Below, one piece after another: positions 27,577 through 36,058 of a stretch of DNA of 64,000 bases (position 1 is its first letter; every line of letters starts with the position of its first letter). The stretch comes from Hymenobacter pini (GTDB taxonomy: Bacteria; Bacteroidota; Bacteroidia; Cytophagales; Hymenobacteraceae). Made by a program: the position numbers and the translations under genes. The stretch covers positions 682,001 to 746,000 of the forward strand of contig NZ_JAIZZH010000003.1 in assembly GCF_020421205.1 (NCBI RefSeq), given 5' to 3'. The notes beneath the pieces are model-generated. The model was not told the origin of the DNA, did no database searches, and saw only the letters and a list, made by a program, of their open reading frames with translations.

Positions 27577-29989
27577 TCTGCCGCAGGTTTGTTTCGAACA
27601 GTTTCAGAATGCGCTTGTACTCGTCGGTCCAGGAGGAGGCTTCCACGAAACCGTGGTCCTCCACGGGGTACACGGCCAGCTCCCAGTTCTCTTTTTTAAG
27701 CTCGATAAGCCGTTGCGAGAGACGCACGATGTCTTGGAAGTGCACGTTGGTATCCACCATGCCGTGGCACATGAGCAGAGCGCCTTTCAGGCCGCTGGCG
27801 TAATTGATAGGCGACGACCGGGCGTAGGCCAGGCTGTCGTTGTAGGGCTCGTTGAGGATGTTATCGGTGTAGCCGTGGTTGTAGTGGGCCCAGTCGGTTA
27901 CGGAGCGCAGGGCCGCCCCGGCCCGGAATACGTCGGGCTGGGTGAACATGCCCATGAGCGTGATGAAGCCGCCGTAGCTGCCCCCGTAAATACCGATGCG
28001 CTGCGGGTTGACGCCGTATTTCTCGGCCAGCAACTTAGCCCCGTCTACCTGGTCGGTGAGGTCTTTGCCGCCCATATAGCGGTAAATGCCGGTGCGCACG
28101 TCGCGGCCGTAGCCGCTGGAGCCCCGGTAGTCGATGTCCAGCACTGTATAGCCCCGGTCGGCCAGCAGGTTATGGAACATGTACTCACGGAAGTACTGGC
28201 TCCACCACTTGTGCGCGTTTTGCAGGTAGCCGGCCCCGTGCACGAAAATGACAGCCGGGCCCTGGGGCTGGGAAATGGCTGGACGGTAGAGACGAGCGTA
28301 CACGTCGGCCCCGTCGCGGGCTTTGTAGCTGATAACCTCGGGGGCGCGCCAGGGGTAGCTTTCAAACTCGGGGGTGGTGCTGTGCGTGAGGCGGCGCATT
28401 TTGGCCCCAGGCTGGTTGGGCATCACATACAGCTCCCAGGGCTGGTTGCTGGTGCTGTAGCGCAAAGCCAGGGTTTTCTCGTCGGGCGAGAGGCTCACCT
28501 CGTAGCCGCCGCGCTGGGAGGTGATTTGGGTGAGGGGGCCGCCTTCCACGGGCATGCGGTAAAAGTGCTGCTCGCCGGGGTGGGTTTTATTGGCGGTAAG
28601 GTACCACGTTTTCCGGTCCCGGCTCAGCTGCGCCTTCTGCACCTCAAACTTCCCGCTGGTCAGGGCCTTTTTCTGCCCCGAGGCTACGTCCACTGTGTAC
28701 AGGTGAGAATAGCCGGTTTCCTCGCTCTGGAACCAGATACGGCGCGAATCGGGCAGCCAGCCCACGTTGCCTTCGTCGTAGCCGATGCCAGGCCCGTTAA
28801 TCCAGGCGTCGTCGTGCTGGCGGTCCAGCAGCTTGATGCGCTGGGTAACAGGGTCCAGGCTTACAATCCACCGGTCCTTATTGTCGGTGCTGCGAATCAC
28901 CAGAAACGCCTGCTGCCCGTTATCCGACCAGAAGGGCCCAAAGGGAATCACGCGGCGCAGCTCGGTAGCGGGCTTTTCCTTTTTGGCGGCCTTGGTGGTA
29001 TCGGCCGGCACTGGAGCCTTAGCCTTCAGCAGGTACTCCTTGCGGTAGGCGGGCTGCTCGTCCAGGCCCTTCAGGTCTTTGTAGCCCAGCACGAAGGTGG
29101 TATCCCGGCCCACATCATACAGGCCCAGCTGGTAGGCAGTTTGGCTGGCTCCTACTTTGGTGCGGGTGTTGATATCCTCGGTGAAGCCGGACGCCGTGAC
29201 GAAGTTGGGCACCAGGGCCACTTTCTCGCCGGAGGGCTCCTGGGTGAGGGTGTAGGTTACGTAGCGGCCATCGGGCGAGAGGCGCAGGTTGCGCACCGTT
29301 TGCGTGCCTAGATAGATGGCCTTGGGGCGCATGCGCGCCAGCAGATTTTCGCGGCGCTGCCGGGCTCTGGCATCCTGCTCTTTGCCGCGCAGCACCTCAA
29401 ACAGGGCCAGCTGCTGGGCCTTCAGGTATTTCTCCGATTTATCGGTGGGCTCACCGGAGGCCGGGCGAGTACCGCGCCGGAAATCAGTACACTGGGTGGT
29501 TTCGCCGGTGGCGGGGTTCCAGGTAAACAGGTTGCCGCCCCGGGTGTAGCCAATGGCCTGACCCTGGAGGGCAAATGTGGGGTCGGTTTCCCGCTCGGCG
29601 GTGTTCGTAACGCGGCGCACGCGCTGGGTTTTCAGGTCGAGCAGGTAAATGTCGCCGTCTTTTTCGTACACCTTGCGGGTGTAGCGCTGGTCGTACTCGC
29701 CATTGGTAGCCAAGGGCAGGTTGAGCTGCTCCCGCAAACCTACTTTGCGCGGAGTGCTGCCCTGCGGGGCGAGCCGGTAGAGTGAGTCGCGGCGGGCTTT
29801 TTCGGGGTTCCAGTTGAAATAGATGATTTTGCCATCCTCGGCCCACTGCACGTTGCTGGGCGAGGTACCCAGCCACTGCGCCGGCTCGCGCATGATTTTC
29901 TCAACGGTAAGCGTGCCCAGCTTCTGGGCATACATGGGTAGTGCCAGTAACAGGCTGGCGGGTAAGAGTAGGTGTAGCGGTTTAAGCAT
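27530..29989 (-). CDS. S9 family prolyl oligopeptidase (DPP IV-like), exported
   Basis: An 819-residue periplasmic or secreted peptidase. It has a signal peptide (LLPASLLLALPMYA), an eight-bladed propeller (about 40-560) and an alpha/beta-hydrolase domain. The catalytic triad is S671 in GGSYGGF, D746 in GMVDTNVHF and H779 in VEDHGF. The oxyanion stretch HGAGYLQNAHKWWSQYF precedes it. The enzyme cleaves short proline-containing peptides, probably after residue two. Its Gly/Ser tail overlaps the start of the next gene on the same strand. Confidence 0.93.
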   Translation of the reverse strand: MLKPLHLLLPASLLLALPMYAQKLGTLTVEKIMREPAQWLGTSPSNVQWAEDGKIIYFNWNPEKARRDSLYRLAPQGSTPRKVGLREQLNLPLATNGEYDQRYTRKVYEKDGDIYLLDLKTQRVRRVTNTAERETDPTFALQGQAIGYTRGGNLFTWNPATGETTQCTDFRRGTRPASGEPTDKSEKYLKAQQLALFEVLRGKEQDARARQRRENLLARMRPKAIYLGTQTVRNLRLSPDGRYVTYTLTQEPSGEKVALVPNFVTASGFTEDINTRTKVGASQTAYQLGLYDVGRDTTFVLGYKDLKGLDEQPAYRKEYLLKAKAPVPADTTKAAKKEKPATELRRVIPFGPFWSDNGQQAFLVIRSTDNKDRWIVSLDPVTQRIKLLDRQHDDAWINGPGIGYDEGNVGWLPDSRRIWFQSEETGYSHLYTVDVASGQKKALTSGKFEVQKAQLSRDRKTWYLTANKTHPGEQHFYRMPVEGGPLTQITSQRGGYEVSLSPDEKTLALRYSTSNQPWELYVMPNQPGAKMRRLTHSTTPEFESYPWRAPEVISYKARDGADVYARLYRPAISQPQGPAVIFVHGAGYLQNAHKWWSQYFREYMFHNLLADRGYTVLDIDYRGSSGYGRDVRTGIYRYMGGKDLTDQVDGAKLLAEKYGVNPQRIGIYGGSYGGFITLMGMFTQPDVFRAGAALRSVTDWAHYNHGYTDNILNEPYNDSLAYARSSPINYASGLKGALLMCHGMVDTNVHFQDIVRLSQRLIELKKENWELAVYPVEDHGFVEASSWTDEYKRILKLFETNLRQNGGYTGGSSGSSGGH

Positions 29990-30073
29990 ATGGTGAGAAG
30001 CAGCAGAGCACTACCGCAACTTACGGGTTCGGGGGCAATCCATTGCATTCAGCCGATGTGGTACTGCCCAAAA

Positions 30074-30580
30074 TCAATGCAGCACATACAATCCATTTGC
30101 CTGAGCCAACCAGCGCATAGAGGCTCGCACTCTATCATTTTCCTTACCAGGCAACGCATACGCCACGCTGGCTACATCAAACCCATCAACAAATACTGTG
30201 TGCAATGCCGGGCTGTACACTATATAATGGCGCAGCTCTCGGGTACCCAGTGTAATTAGCTGCACTAGCTTTGCGGCCTCTCCCACAACCACAAACTGCT
30301 CAGCAGTTTCCTCCATCACCAGCAGGCTGTTTGCGTGGTGTAGTGCCAAGAAAAATCGCACAAGATTAGCCTCCTGTACCAAGTAACGCGTGTAATACTC
30401 GGCATCCGTGATTTGCGGAAAAGAAATCATTTTTTGATCTGCTTCCGCCTCCGTTAGCCATTCTCCGTGCATGCCTATCAGATACCGTTTCCCCGGCCAT
30501 CCGTCGGCAGGCTCTCCATCACGCAGTATTGTTTGGGCCAGCGCAAGGGCTTGTAGGATTTGGTCTGTAGTGTCTCTCAT
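30074..30580 (-). CDS. Hypothetical protein (orphan)
   Basis: A 168-residue protein I do not recognise. It is mostly alpha/beta with no signal peptide or membrane segment; the N-terminus is MRDTTDQILQALALAQTIL and the C-terminal stretch MRWLAQANGLYVL is hydrophobic. Base use looks less GC-rich than the neighbours, which may mean recent arrival. It is followed by an HD hydrolase gene with a 12-base gap on the same strand. Cytosolic location is likely. Confidence 0.5.
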   Translation of the reverse strand: MRDTTDQILQALALAQTILRDGEPADGWPGKRYLIGMHGEWLTEAEADQKMISFPQITDAEYYTRYLVQEANLVRFFLALHHANSLLVMEETAEQFVVVGEAAKLVQLITLGTRELRHYIVYSPALHTVFVDGFDVASVAYALPGKENDRVRASMRWLAQANGLYVLH

Positions 30581-30592
30581 TTATCGAATACT

Positions 30593-31237
30593 TTACAGCC
30601 CACCCTTCTCCCACGCCTGCAACTCAGCCTGCAGGTTGCGACGGGCCTGGATATCCAGCCGCTCCCGGAAAGCGGCGGTGTGGTAGAGCGTGGGCGTGTG
30701 CAGCAGCTTCTCCAGCACCTGGCGGCGGCCCCGGCGGTACAGGAAATCCGGAATCAGGCGGTACTCCTGCCGCACCTGGCGGGCGTACTGCCAGTAATCG
30801 GCCTCGGGCGCACCCAGGACTTGCAGGTCGGCGTCGAGGAAGAAGTGCAGGTCCGGGTCGGCGGGCTGGGGCTGGGTGTGGTCGGCGGTTCGCTCAATAA
30901 GGAAGGCCACCCGCTGCTGCCGCGCCGGCGACAGGGTGGTGTGGCGCAGAAACTCCCGAGCCAGCACGGCGCTGCGGACCTCGTTGTCGGAGCGGTGGGT
31001 GTTGTACACGGCATCGTGAAACCAGATGGCCAGTTCCACCACCTCCCGGTCGTGCACCAGCTGCGGGTAGCGGCCTACCGTATCCAGTAGTGCCCGGATG
31101 TGCGGCAGCCCGTGGTAATGCCGGTCGGAGCCGCCGTAGGCCGCCGCCAACTGGTCATAAGTAGTGTTACGTAGCGCTTCATCAGTTACCAGCGGCGTGG
31201 TGAGCTGCTGCCAGCGGGTGGCCAGAGTAGTATGCAT
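30593..31237 (-). CDS. HD-domain predicted metal-dependent phosphohydrolase
   Basis: A 214-residue protein of the COG4339-type predicted HD phosphohydrolases. The metal motifs are HYHGLPHI near residue 40 and the HD pair in WFHDAVYN near residue 73, with a downstream ADHTQ and DADLQ. The substrate is unknown; relatives act on nucleotides or phosphoamino compounds. It is in the same direction as the orphan gene and is transcribed before it. Confidence 0.82.
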   Translation of the reverse strand: MHTTLATRWQQLTTPLVTDEALRNTTYDQLAAAYGGSDRHYHGLPHIRALLDTVGRYPQLVHDREVVELAIWFHDAVYNTHRSDNEVRSAVLAREFLRHTTLSPARQQRVAFLIERTADHTQPQPADPDLHFFLDADLQVLGAPEADYWQYARQVRQEYRLIPDFLYRRGRRQVLEKLLHTPTLYHTAAFRERLDIQARRNLQAELQAWEKGGL

Positions 31238-31261
31238 AGTTGATAGGTCTTGCGAATTGGC

Positions 31262-31291
31262 CTGACATTCCGAGCGAAGCCGAGGAATGAC
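31262..31291. repeat. Short hairpin of the CATTCC...GGAATG type
   Basis: A 6-base arm pair enclosing GAGCGAAGCCGA, related to the elements at 39483 and 57604. It lies downstream of the GNAT gene. Confidence 0.55.
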
Positions 31292-31314
31292 GGGCTGGCT
31301 GAATTCTGCTCTCG

Positions 31315-31749
31315 TTAATTAGCCGTAGGTACGCCGTAAGGATTAGGACGCCGAATTTCCAGGTAACGCTCGGGGGCGGCCAGCTCCTGAAAGCCAAACT
31401 GCCGGTACAGGCCGTGGGCATCCAGGGTGGCCAGCAGGTGGCGGCGCTGGTTTTGCACATCAGGGTGGGCCCATACGGCCCGCATCAGCTGCTTGCTCAG
31501 GCCCTGGCCCTGGAACTCGGGCAGCACAAATACGTCGCAGAGCCAGGCAAAAGTGGCTTTATCGGTAACAATGCGCGCAAACCCGGCCTGCTGACCCTCG
31601 GCTGTATAAATACCGAAGTTGAGAGAGTTGGCAATAGCGCGTTGCACCGTTGCGAGCGGAATACCTTTCGCCCAATAGGACTCCTCACTCAGGTAGCGGT
31701 GGATCAGGGTAACATTGAGGCGGGCGGGGTCGGTGCTGATGGTGAACAT
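31315..31749 (-). CDS. GNAT-family N-acetyltransferase
   Basis: A 144-residue acetyltransferase from ATG 31747-31749 (MFTISTD). The acetyl-CoA-binding segment is VLPEFQGQGLSKQLM and the family strand FAWLCDVFVL precedes it; the end RYLEIRRPNPYG is shared by many small GNATs of unknown acceptor. The open frame extends 18 codons upstream without family similarity. A short hairpin of the CATTCC/GGAATG type lies downstream near 31265. Confidence 0.85.
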   Translation of the reverse strand: MFTISTDPARLNVTLIHRYLSEESYWAKGIPLATVQRAIANSLNFGIYTAEGQQAGFARIVTDKATFAWLCDVFVLPEFQGQGLSKQLMRAVWAHPDVQNQRRHLLATLDAHGLYRQFGFQELAAPERYLEIRRPNPYGVPTAN

Positions 31750-31870
31750 GAGACGCAGGAAAAGAGGCGGTGGTAAGAACGACAAGCCCCGGCAAACGTG
31801 CACGGTTTCTCATCCAAAAATACTCCGGGTCCGTTAGTACCTCAACCACCACTACAACAACTACCTGACT

Positions 31871-33268
31871 ATGAAACACCTTCACGCTATGCTGGCTGGC
31901 GCCCTCCTTGGTTGCGCGCCATTATTTACGCACGCTCAAACCACGCCCGTGCTCACTACTTTCCCGGCAGGCAGCTCCACCGTTACGGTGTCGGCTCTTA
32001 CTACCGGGCTGGCGGTGCCGTGGGAACTGGTGTGGGGGCCCGACAATTTCATCTGGATGACGGAGCGGGGCGGCCGCATTAGCCGCGTGAATCCTACCAC
32101 GGGGCAGGTGACGCCGCTGGTTACGCTGTCGGACGTGGTAACTTCTTCGGAGGGCGGGCTGCTGGGCATGGCCCTGCACCCCGATTTGCTGACGACCTCA
32201 CCCTATGTGTATGTGGTGTACAACTACAATGACGCGGGCGGGCAGTACAAGGAGAAACTGGTGCGCCTGACGTATGCCAACGGTACGCTGAGCAGCCCGC
32301 TGGTCTTGCTGGGCGGCATCAACGCGGTAAGCACGCACAGTGGCTCCCGCCTGCTCATTTTGCCCGACCGTACCCTGCTCATGACCACGGGCGACGCCCA
32401 GGACCGCCCCGCCGCCCAGGACCGCGCCTCGCTCAACGGCAAGGTGCTACGCCTGAACCTGGACGGCACCATTCCGGCCGATAACCCAGTGGCCGGCAAC
32501 GCCAGTTACTCCTTCGGGCACCGCAACCCGCAGGGGCTGGTTCGGGCCGATAACGGCAAAATCTACAGCTCGGAACACGGGGAGAATGCCGAGGATGAGG
32601 TGAACATCATCGAGCCCAACCGTAACTACGGCTGGCCTACGGTGGAAGGACGCTGCAACTTGGCCAGCGAGCAAAGTTTTTGCGCCGCCAACAACGTGCG
32701 GGAACCCATCTACACCTGGGCACCTACTGTGGGCTGCTCAGGCATTACGTATTATAACCATCCGGCCATTCCGAGCTGGCGTAACAGCCTGCTGGCTCTG
32801 TCACTGAAGGGCAATAAGCTCACGCAGATTCCGCTGGATGCAGCCGGAACTACCGCTGGCACCAGCGCCGATGTGCTTAATGGGTTTGGGCGGCTGCGGG
32901 CCATCTGCGTGTCGCCCCAGGGCAAGGTGTACGTGGGTACCAGCAACCGGGACGGCCGCGCTACCCCAGGAGCCAACGATGACCAGATTCTGGTGCTGGA
33001 AAACCGTTTGTATACCTCAGCCAAGAAAGCTGCCGCCAGTCAATTCAACCTCTGGCCCAACCCAGCCCGGACCCAGCTTAACCTACAGCTCACCGCCCCG
33101 GCCAGCCGCACCGCTACAGCCGAAATCCGGGATGCGCTGGGTCGCTCAGTACGAACTACGCAGGTAGCGGCCGGCCAGCAGTCGGCCCAAATCAGCCTGC
33201 AGGGGCTATTGCCAGGGCTGTACTCATTGCAACACGATAACACGGTGCAACGGTTCGTGGTGGAATAA
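31871..33268 (+). CDS. Secreted PQQ-dependent sugar dehydrogenase with sorting domain
   Basis: A 465-residue protein with a signal peptide (HAMLAGALLGCAPLFTHA) and a glucose/sorbosone dehydrogenase propeller (about 30-370). Its hallmarks are LAVPWELVWGPDNFIWMTERGG, SEGGLLGMALHP, SFGHRNPQGLV and SEHGENAEDEVN. After a linker, the last 75 residues have the type IX secretion C-terminal sorting pattern (FNLWPNPA, then GLYSLQ and VVE end). It is thus likely secreted across the outer membrane by T9SS and anchored or released. A perfect inverted repeat follows the stop. Confidence 0.92.
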   Translation: MKHLHAMLAGALLGCAPLFTHAQTTPVLTTFPAGSSTVTVSALTTGLAVPWELVWGPDNFIWMTERGGRISRVNPTTGQVTPLVTLSDVVTSSEGGLLGMALHPDLLTTSPYVYVVYNYNDAGGQYKEKLVRLTYANGTLSSPLVLLGGINAVSTHSGSRLLILPDRTLLMTTGDAQDRPAAQDRASLNGKVLRLNLDGTIPADNPVAGNASYSFGHRNPQGLVRADNGKIYSSEHGENAEDEVNIIEPNRNYGWPTVEGRCNLASEQSFCAANNVREPIYTWAPTVGCSGITYYNHPAIPSWRNSLLALSLKGNKLTQIPLDAAGTTAGTSADVLNGFGRLRAICVSPQGKVYVGTSNRDGRATPGANDDQILVLENRLYTSAKKAAASQFNLWPNPARTQLNLQLTAPASRTATAEIRDALGRSVRTTQVAAGQQSAQISLQGLLPGLYSLQHDNTVQRFVVE

Positions 33269-33269
33269 G

Positions 33270-33349
33270 ACTGCAGGTATCCAGTAAGCCGGGCGAAGAA
33301 TCTGAGGTTTAATCCCCATTTCCCGTCCGGCTTACTGGATACCTGCAGT
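33270..33349. terminator. Long perfect inverted repeat between convergent genes
   Basis: The perfect 23-base arms 33270-33292 and 33327-33349 (ACTGCAGGTATCC... with its complement) start two bases after the dehydrogenase stop and end ten bases before the CDF gene end. Probably a bidirectional terminator; the loop is 34 bases. Confidence 0.75.
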
Positions 33350-33359
33350 TCTACGCTAT

Positions 33360-34358
33360 TCACATGGCGGCTTCTGCCAGGTGGTGGCGCTCATTCTTGG
33401 CTACGTTGGCCAGCGTCCAGGGAATTTCCTGAGTGAAGGCGTGCTGGCGCACGGGGCAGTCGGGCATGTGGCAGTGCGAGCAGGCAGCGAAGGTGCAGGG
33501 GTCGGCGTGCACGAACATTTCCACCTGTACTTCAAACTCCTGGTCTACCAGCCGCTCAATGCGGTGCACCTGCTCGTGGGTTTGCTCCAGGCTGAAATAG
33601 TAGGGCATCGTCACGTGGCAGTCGATATGCATATTGGCCCCGTAGCGCACCACGCGCAGGTTGTGCACGTCAATCCAGGCGGGCTCCCGGTGCTCCTGCA
33701 GCTCCCGCACCACGTGCTCCACGGTGGCCGTATCGGCCTCATCCATCAGCCCCGATACCGAGCGGCGCACCATCCGCCAACCATTCACCACAATGAACAC
33801 ACCCAGCAGCAGGGCCGCCGCCGAGTCGTACACCACGTTGCCGGTAAACACCACCAGCACCAGTGCCACGCAGGAAACCAGGGTGCTCACCGCATCCAGG
33901 TACAGGTGCTGCCCGTCGCCCACCAGCGTGGGCGAATGGTGCTCCCGCCCCGCCCGAATCAGCAGGAACCCGGTACCCAAGTTGGCTAGGGCCGTAATGA
34001 ACAGCAGCAGCATCCCCCAGTCGGGCCGGGCAATGGCGTGCGGGTACAGCAAGGAGTGCAGGGCCGAGTAGAAGATGTACACTCCGGCCATCAGAATCAG
34101 CCCCCCTTCAAACCCTACCGACAGGTACTCAATCTTGCCGTGGCCGTAGGGGTGGTTTTCATCCTTGGGCAGGCTGGCCAGGTAAATGCTGTATAGCGCA
34201 AACCCACTGGCCACTACGTTGATGATGGATTCCAGGGCATCCGTCAGCACGGCCTGGGAGCGGGTAAGCAGCCAGGCGTAGAACTTCACGGCAATCAGCA
34301 CCACGCTGACAACCAGCGAAAGAATGGCGTAACGGGTTTTGAGGGGCAGCGAGAACAT
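33360..34358 (-). CDS. Cation diffusion facilitator (metal exporter)
   Basis: A 332-residue CDF exporter with six membrane segments (about 10-210) and a cytosolic C-terminal domain. Proton-driven efflux of a divalent metal is expected. Segment 2 reads TDALESIINV, so the usual HxxxD or DxxxD is ExxxN; segment 5 has the normal HxxxD in HLYLDAVS. The C-terminal end carries a Cys/His cluster, DPCTFAACSHCHMPDC, not seen in typical members. It is divergent from a manganese importer, with a metal-operator-like palindrome between them, so manganese or iron is a reasonable guess for its cargo. Confidence 0.9.
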   Translation of the reverse strand: MFSLPLKTRYAILSLVVSVVLIAVKFYAWLLTRSQAVLTDALESIINVVASGFALYSIYLASLPKDENHPYGHGKIEYLSVGFEGGLILMAGVYIFYSALHSLLYPHAIARPDWGMLLLFITALANLGTGFLLIRAGREHHSPTLVGDGQHLYLDAVSTLVSCVALVLVVFTGNVVYDSAAALLLGVFIVVNGWRMVRRSVSGLMDEADTATVEHVVRELQEHREPAWIDVHNLRVVRYGANMHIDCHVTMPYYFSLEQTHEQVHRIERLVDQEFEVQVEMFVHADPCTFAACSHCHMPDCPVRQHAFTQEIPWTLANVAKNERHHLAEAAM

Positions 34359-34468
34359 AGGCGGCTAACGGCGAAACGGGGCGCAAAATTCCGGGGAAAA
34401 ATCGGGCTTCGGGAGGTATACGCAACTTTTCTGAACAAAAGCAGTATGCAGACTGTCTTAAATTAAAA

Positions 34469-34484
34469 TTTAGACAAGCCTAAA
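34469..34484. promoter_or_regulatory. DtxR/MntR-like operator in the CDF-mntH interval
   Basis: TTTAGACAAGCCTAAA, with TTTAG arms and near symmetry inside. It sits in the 190 bases between the divergent CDF and mntH starts and overlaps the expected mntH promoter. The same pattern precedes the TonB receptor at 36059. Confidence 0.65.
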
Positions 34485-34546
34485 TATTTCCTTTCTTTGT
34501 GATAATCAATTCCTCCGACTCTACGCCGACACCCTCGGCCGACGAT

Positions 34547-35923
34547 ATGCCCACAGTCTTACCCTCGCCACCCGTCACTTCTGCCCCGGCTGCCGCCCCC
34601 CCAGAAAGCGGCTGGCGGCGCAACCGCACGACACCCTCGCTGCAGGAAGCCTACGCCACGGTGCGCGTTCCGGGCCAGAATGCCTCGTTCTGGCGCAAGA
34701 TGCTGGCATTCTGGGGACCGGGCCTGATGGTGGCCGTGGGCTACATGGACCCCGGCAACTGGGCCACCGATATTGAGGGTGGTTCCCGGTTCGGCTATAC
34801 GCTGCTGTCGGTTATTCTGATTTCTAATCTGTTTGCCATGCTGCTGCAGCACTTGGCAGCTAAGCTGGGCATCGTAACGGGCCGGGACCTGGCCCAGGCC
34901 TGCCGGGACCATTACAGCAAGCCCGTGGCCCGGGTGCTGTGGTTGCTCTGCGAAATTGCCATTGCCGCTTGCGACCTGGCTGAAGTTATCGGCTCGGCTA
35001 TTGCCCTGAACCTGCTGTTTGGCCTCCCGCTTACCTGGGGTGTGGTGCTTACCATTCTGGATGTGCTGGTAGTGCTGCTGTTCCAGAGCAAGGGCTTTCG
35101 GGTGCTGGAAAGCATTGTGGCGGGGCTGATTGTGGTGATTTTCGGGTGTTTCCTGTACGAAATCATCGTGTCCCGGCCCGATTGGTTTGGGATTGTGAGC
35201 GGACTGGTGCCCCGGCCCGAGGTGGTTACCACCCCGCGCATGCTCTACATTGCCATTGGTATTCTGGGCGCTACGGTAATGCCCCACAATCTGTACCTGC
35301 ATTCCAGCATCGTGCAAACCCGGGCTTTCGAGCAAACCGAGCCCGGCAAGCGCATGGCCATCAAGTTTGCCACCATTGATAGCACGGTGGCCCTGTTTCT
35401 GGCCTTCTTCGTGAATGCCGCCATCCTGATTACATCGGCCGCCGCCTTCCACCAGAACGGGCACCACGACGTGGCCGACATCAGCGACGCGCACAAGCTG
35501 CTGGCCCCGGTACTGGGCGCGGGGGCCGCCTCGGCGGTGTTTGCGGTAGCCCTGCTGGCCTCGGGGCAGAACTCCACCCTAACGGGTACCCTGGCCGGAC
35601 AAATTGTAATGGAAGGCTTCCTGGATTTGCGGCTGAAACCATGGCTGCGCCGGCTGATAACGCGCGGTATTGCCGTGGTACCGGCTTTCATCGTGGCTCT
35701 GCTCTACGGCGAAAAGGGCACGGGTGAACTGCTGGTGCTCAGCCAGGTAATTCTGTCGCTGCAGCTCAGCTTTGCGGTGGTGCCGCTGGTATTGTTCACG
35801 GGCAGCAAGGCCAAAATGGGCGTGTTCGTGAACAAGCCCTGGCTGCAGGTTGCGGCCTGGGCCGTATCGGGTATCATCATCGTCCTCAACGTGTACCTGC
35901 TGTACCAGACGTTTTTTGGTTGA
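34547..35923 (+). CDS. mntH: Nramp-family divalent metal (Mn) importer
   Basis: A 458-residue proton-coupled importer with about eleven membrane segments. The metal-binding motifs are DPGN in [12 protein letters not shown] and the A/M-P-H motif in [11 protein letters not shown]; the M fits a manganese/iron transporter. ATG 34547 is chosen over an in-frame GTG at 34499, because that GTG falls in the likely -7 region, just after the operator. It is followed by a perfect 20-base hairpin and a T-run terminator. The operator suggests repression when metal is abundant. Confidence 0.92.
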   Translation: MPTVLPSPPVTSAPAAAPPESGWRRNRTTPSLQEAYATVRVPGQNASFWRKMLAFWGPGLMVAVGYMDPGNWATDIEGGSRFGYTLLSVILISNLFAMLLQHLAAKLGIVTGRDLAQACRDHYSKPVARVLWLLCEIAIAACDLAEVIGSAIALNLLFGLPLTWGVVLTILDVLVVLLFQSKGFRVLESIVAGLIVVIFGCFLYEIIVSRPDWFGIVSGLVPRPEVVTTPRMLYIAIGILGATVMPHNLYLHSSIVQTRAFEQTEPGKRMAIKFATIDSTVALFLAFFVNAAILITSAAAFHQNGHHDVADISDAHKLLAPVLGAGAASAVFAVALLASGQNSTLTGTLAGQIVMEGFLDLRLKPWLRRLITRGIAVVPAFIVALLYGEKGTGELLVLSQVILSLQLSFAVVPLVLFTGSKAKMGVFVNKPWLQVAAWAVSGIIIVLNVYLLYQTFFG

Positions 35924-35966
35924 CAGAACGAGTACCCCGAAGCTGTGCTTCGGGGTACTCGTTCTG
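35924..35966. repeat. Perfect 20-base hairpin after mntH
   Basis: CAGAACGAGTACCCCGAAGC and its exact complement, with a 3-base loop (TGT). It begins on the base after the stop codon and has no T run. Confidence 0.8.
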
Positions 35967-35984
35967 CTGACTACCTGAATTAAG

Positions 35985-36007
35985 GCGCGGATGCTCCGCG
36001 CTTTTTT
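35985..36007 (+). terminator. Intrinsic terminator before the TonB receptor
   Basis: GCGCGGA/TCCGCGC stem with a 3-base loop followed by six Ts. It ends the mntH transcript and separates it from the receptor promoter. Confidence 0.85.
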
Positions 36008-36019
36008 CAACACCATATA

Positions 36020-36035
36020 TTTAGACCTGTCTAAA
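36020..36035. promoter_or_regulatory. DtxR/MntR-like operator ahead of the TonB receptor
   Basis: TTTAGACCTGTCTAAA has perfect 7-base arms (TTTAGAC/GTCTAAA) and a two-base centre, 24 bases upstream of the receptor ATG. It matches the pattern at 34469. Confidence 0.7.
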
Positions 36036-36058
36036 TAAATACTACTGGCCTTTCTAAA

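Noticed and set aside
27533..29311. 592-codon plus-strand ORF opposite the S9 peptidase
   Set aside because: High-GC mirror frame of a real gene with catalytic triad on the other strand.
34499..34546. GTG start of mntH 16 codons upstream of the ATG
   Set aside because: The GTG lies in the promoter/-7 region, just downstream of the operator; the ATG at 34547 gives a normal Nramp protein.
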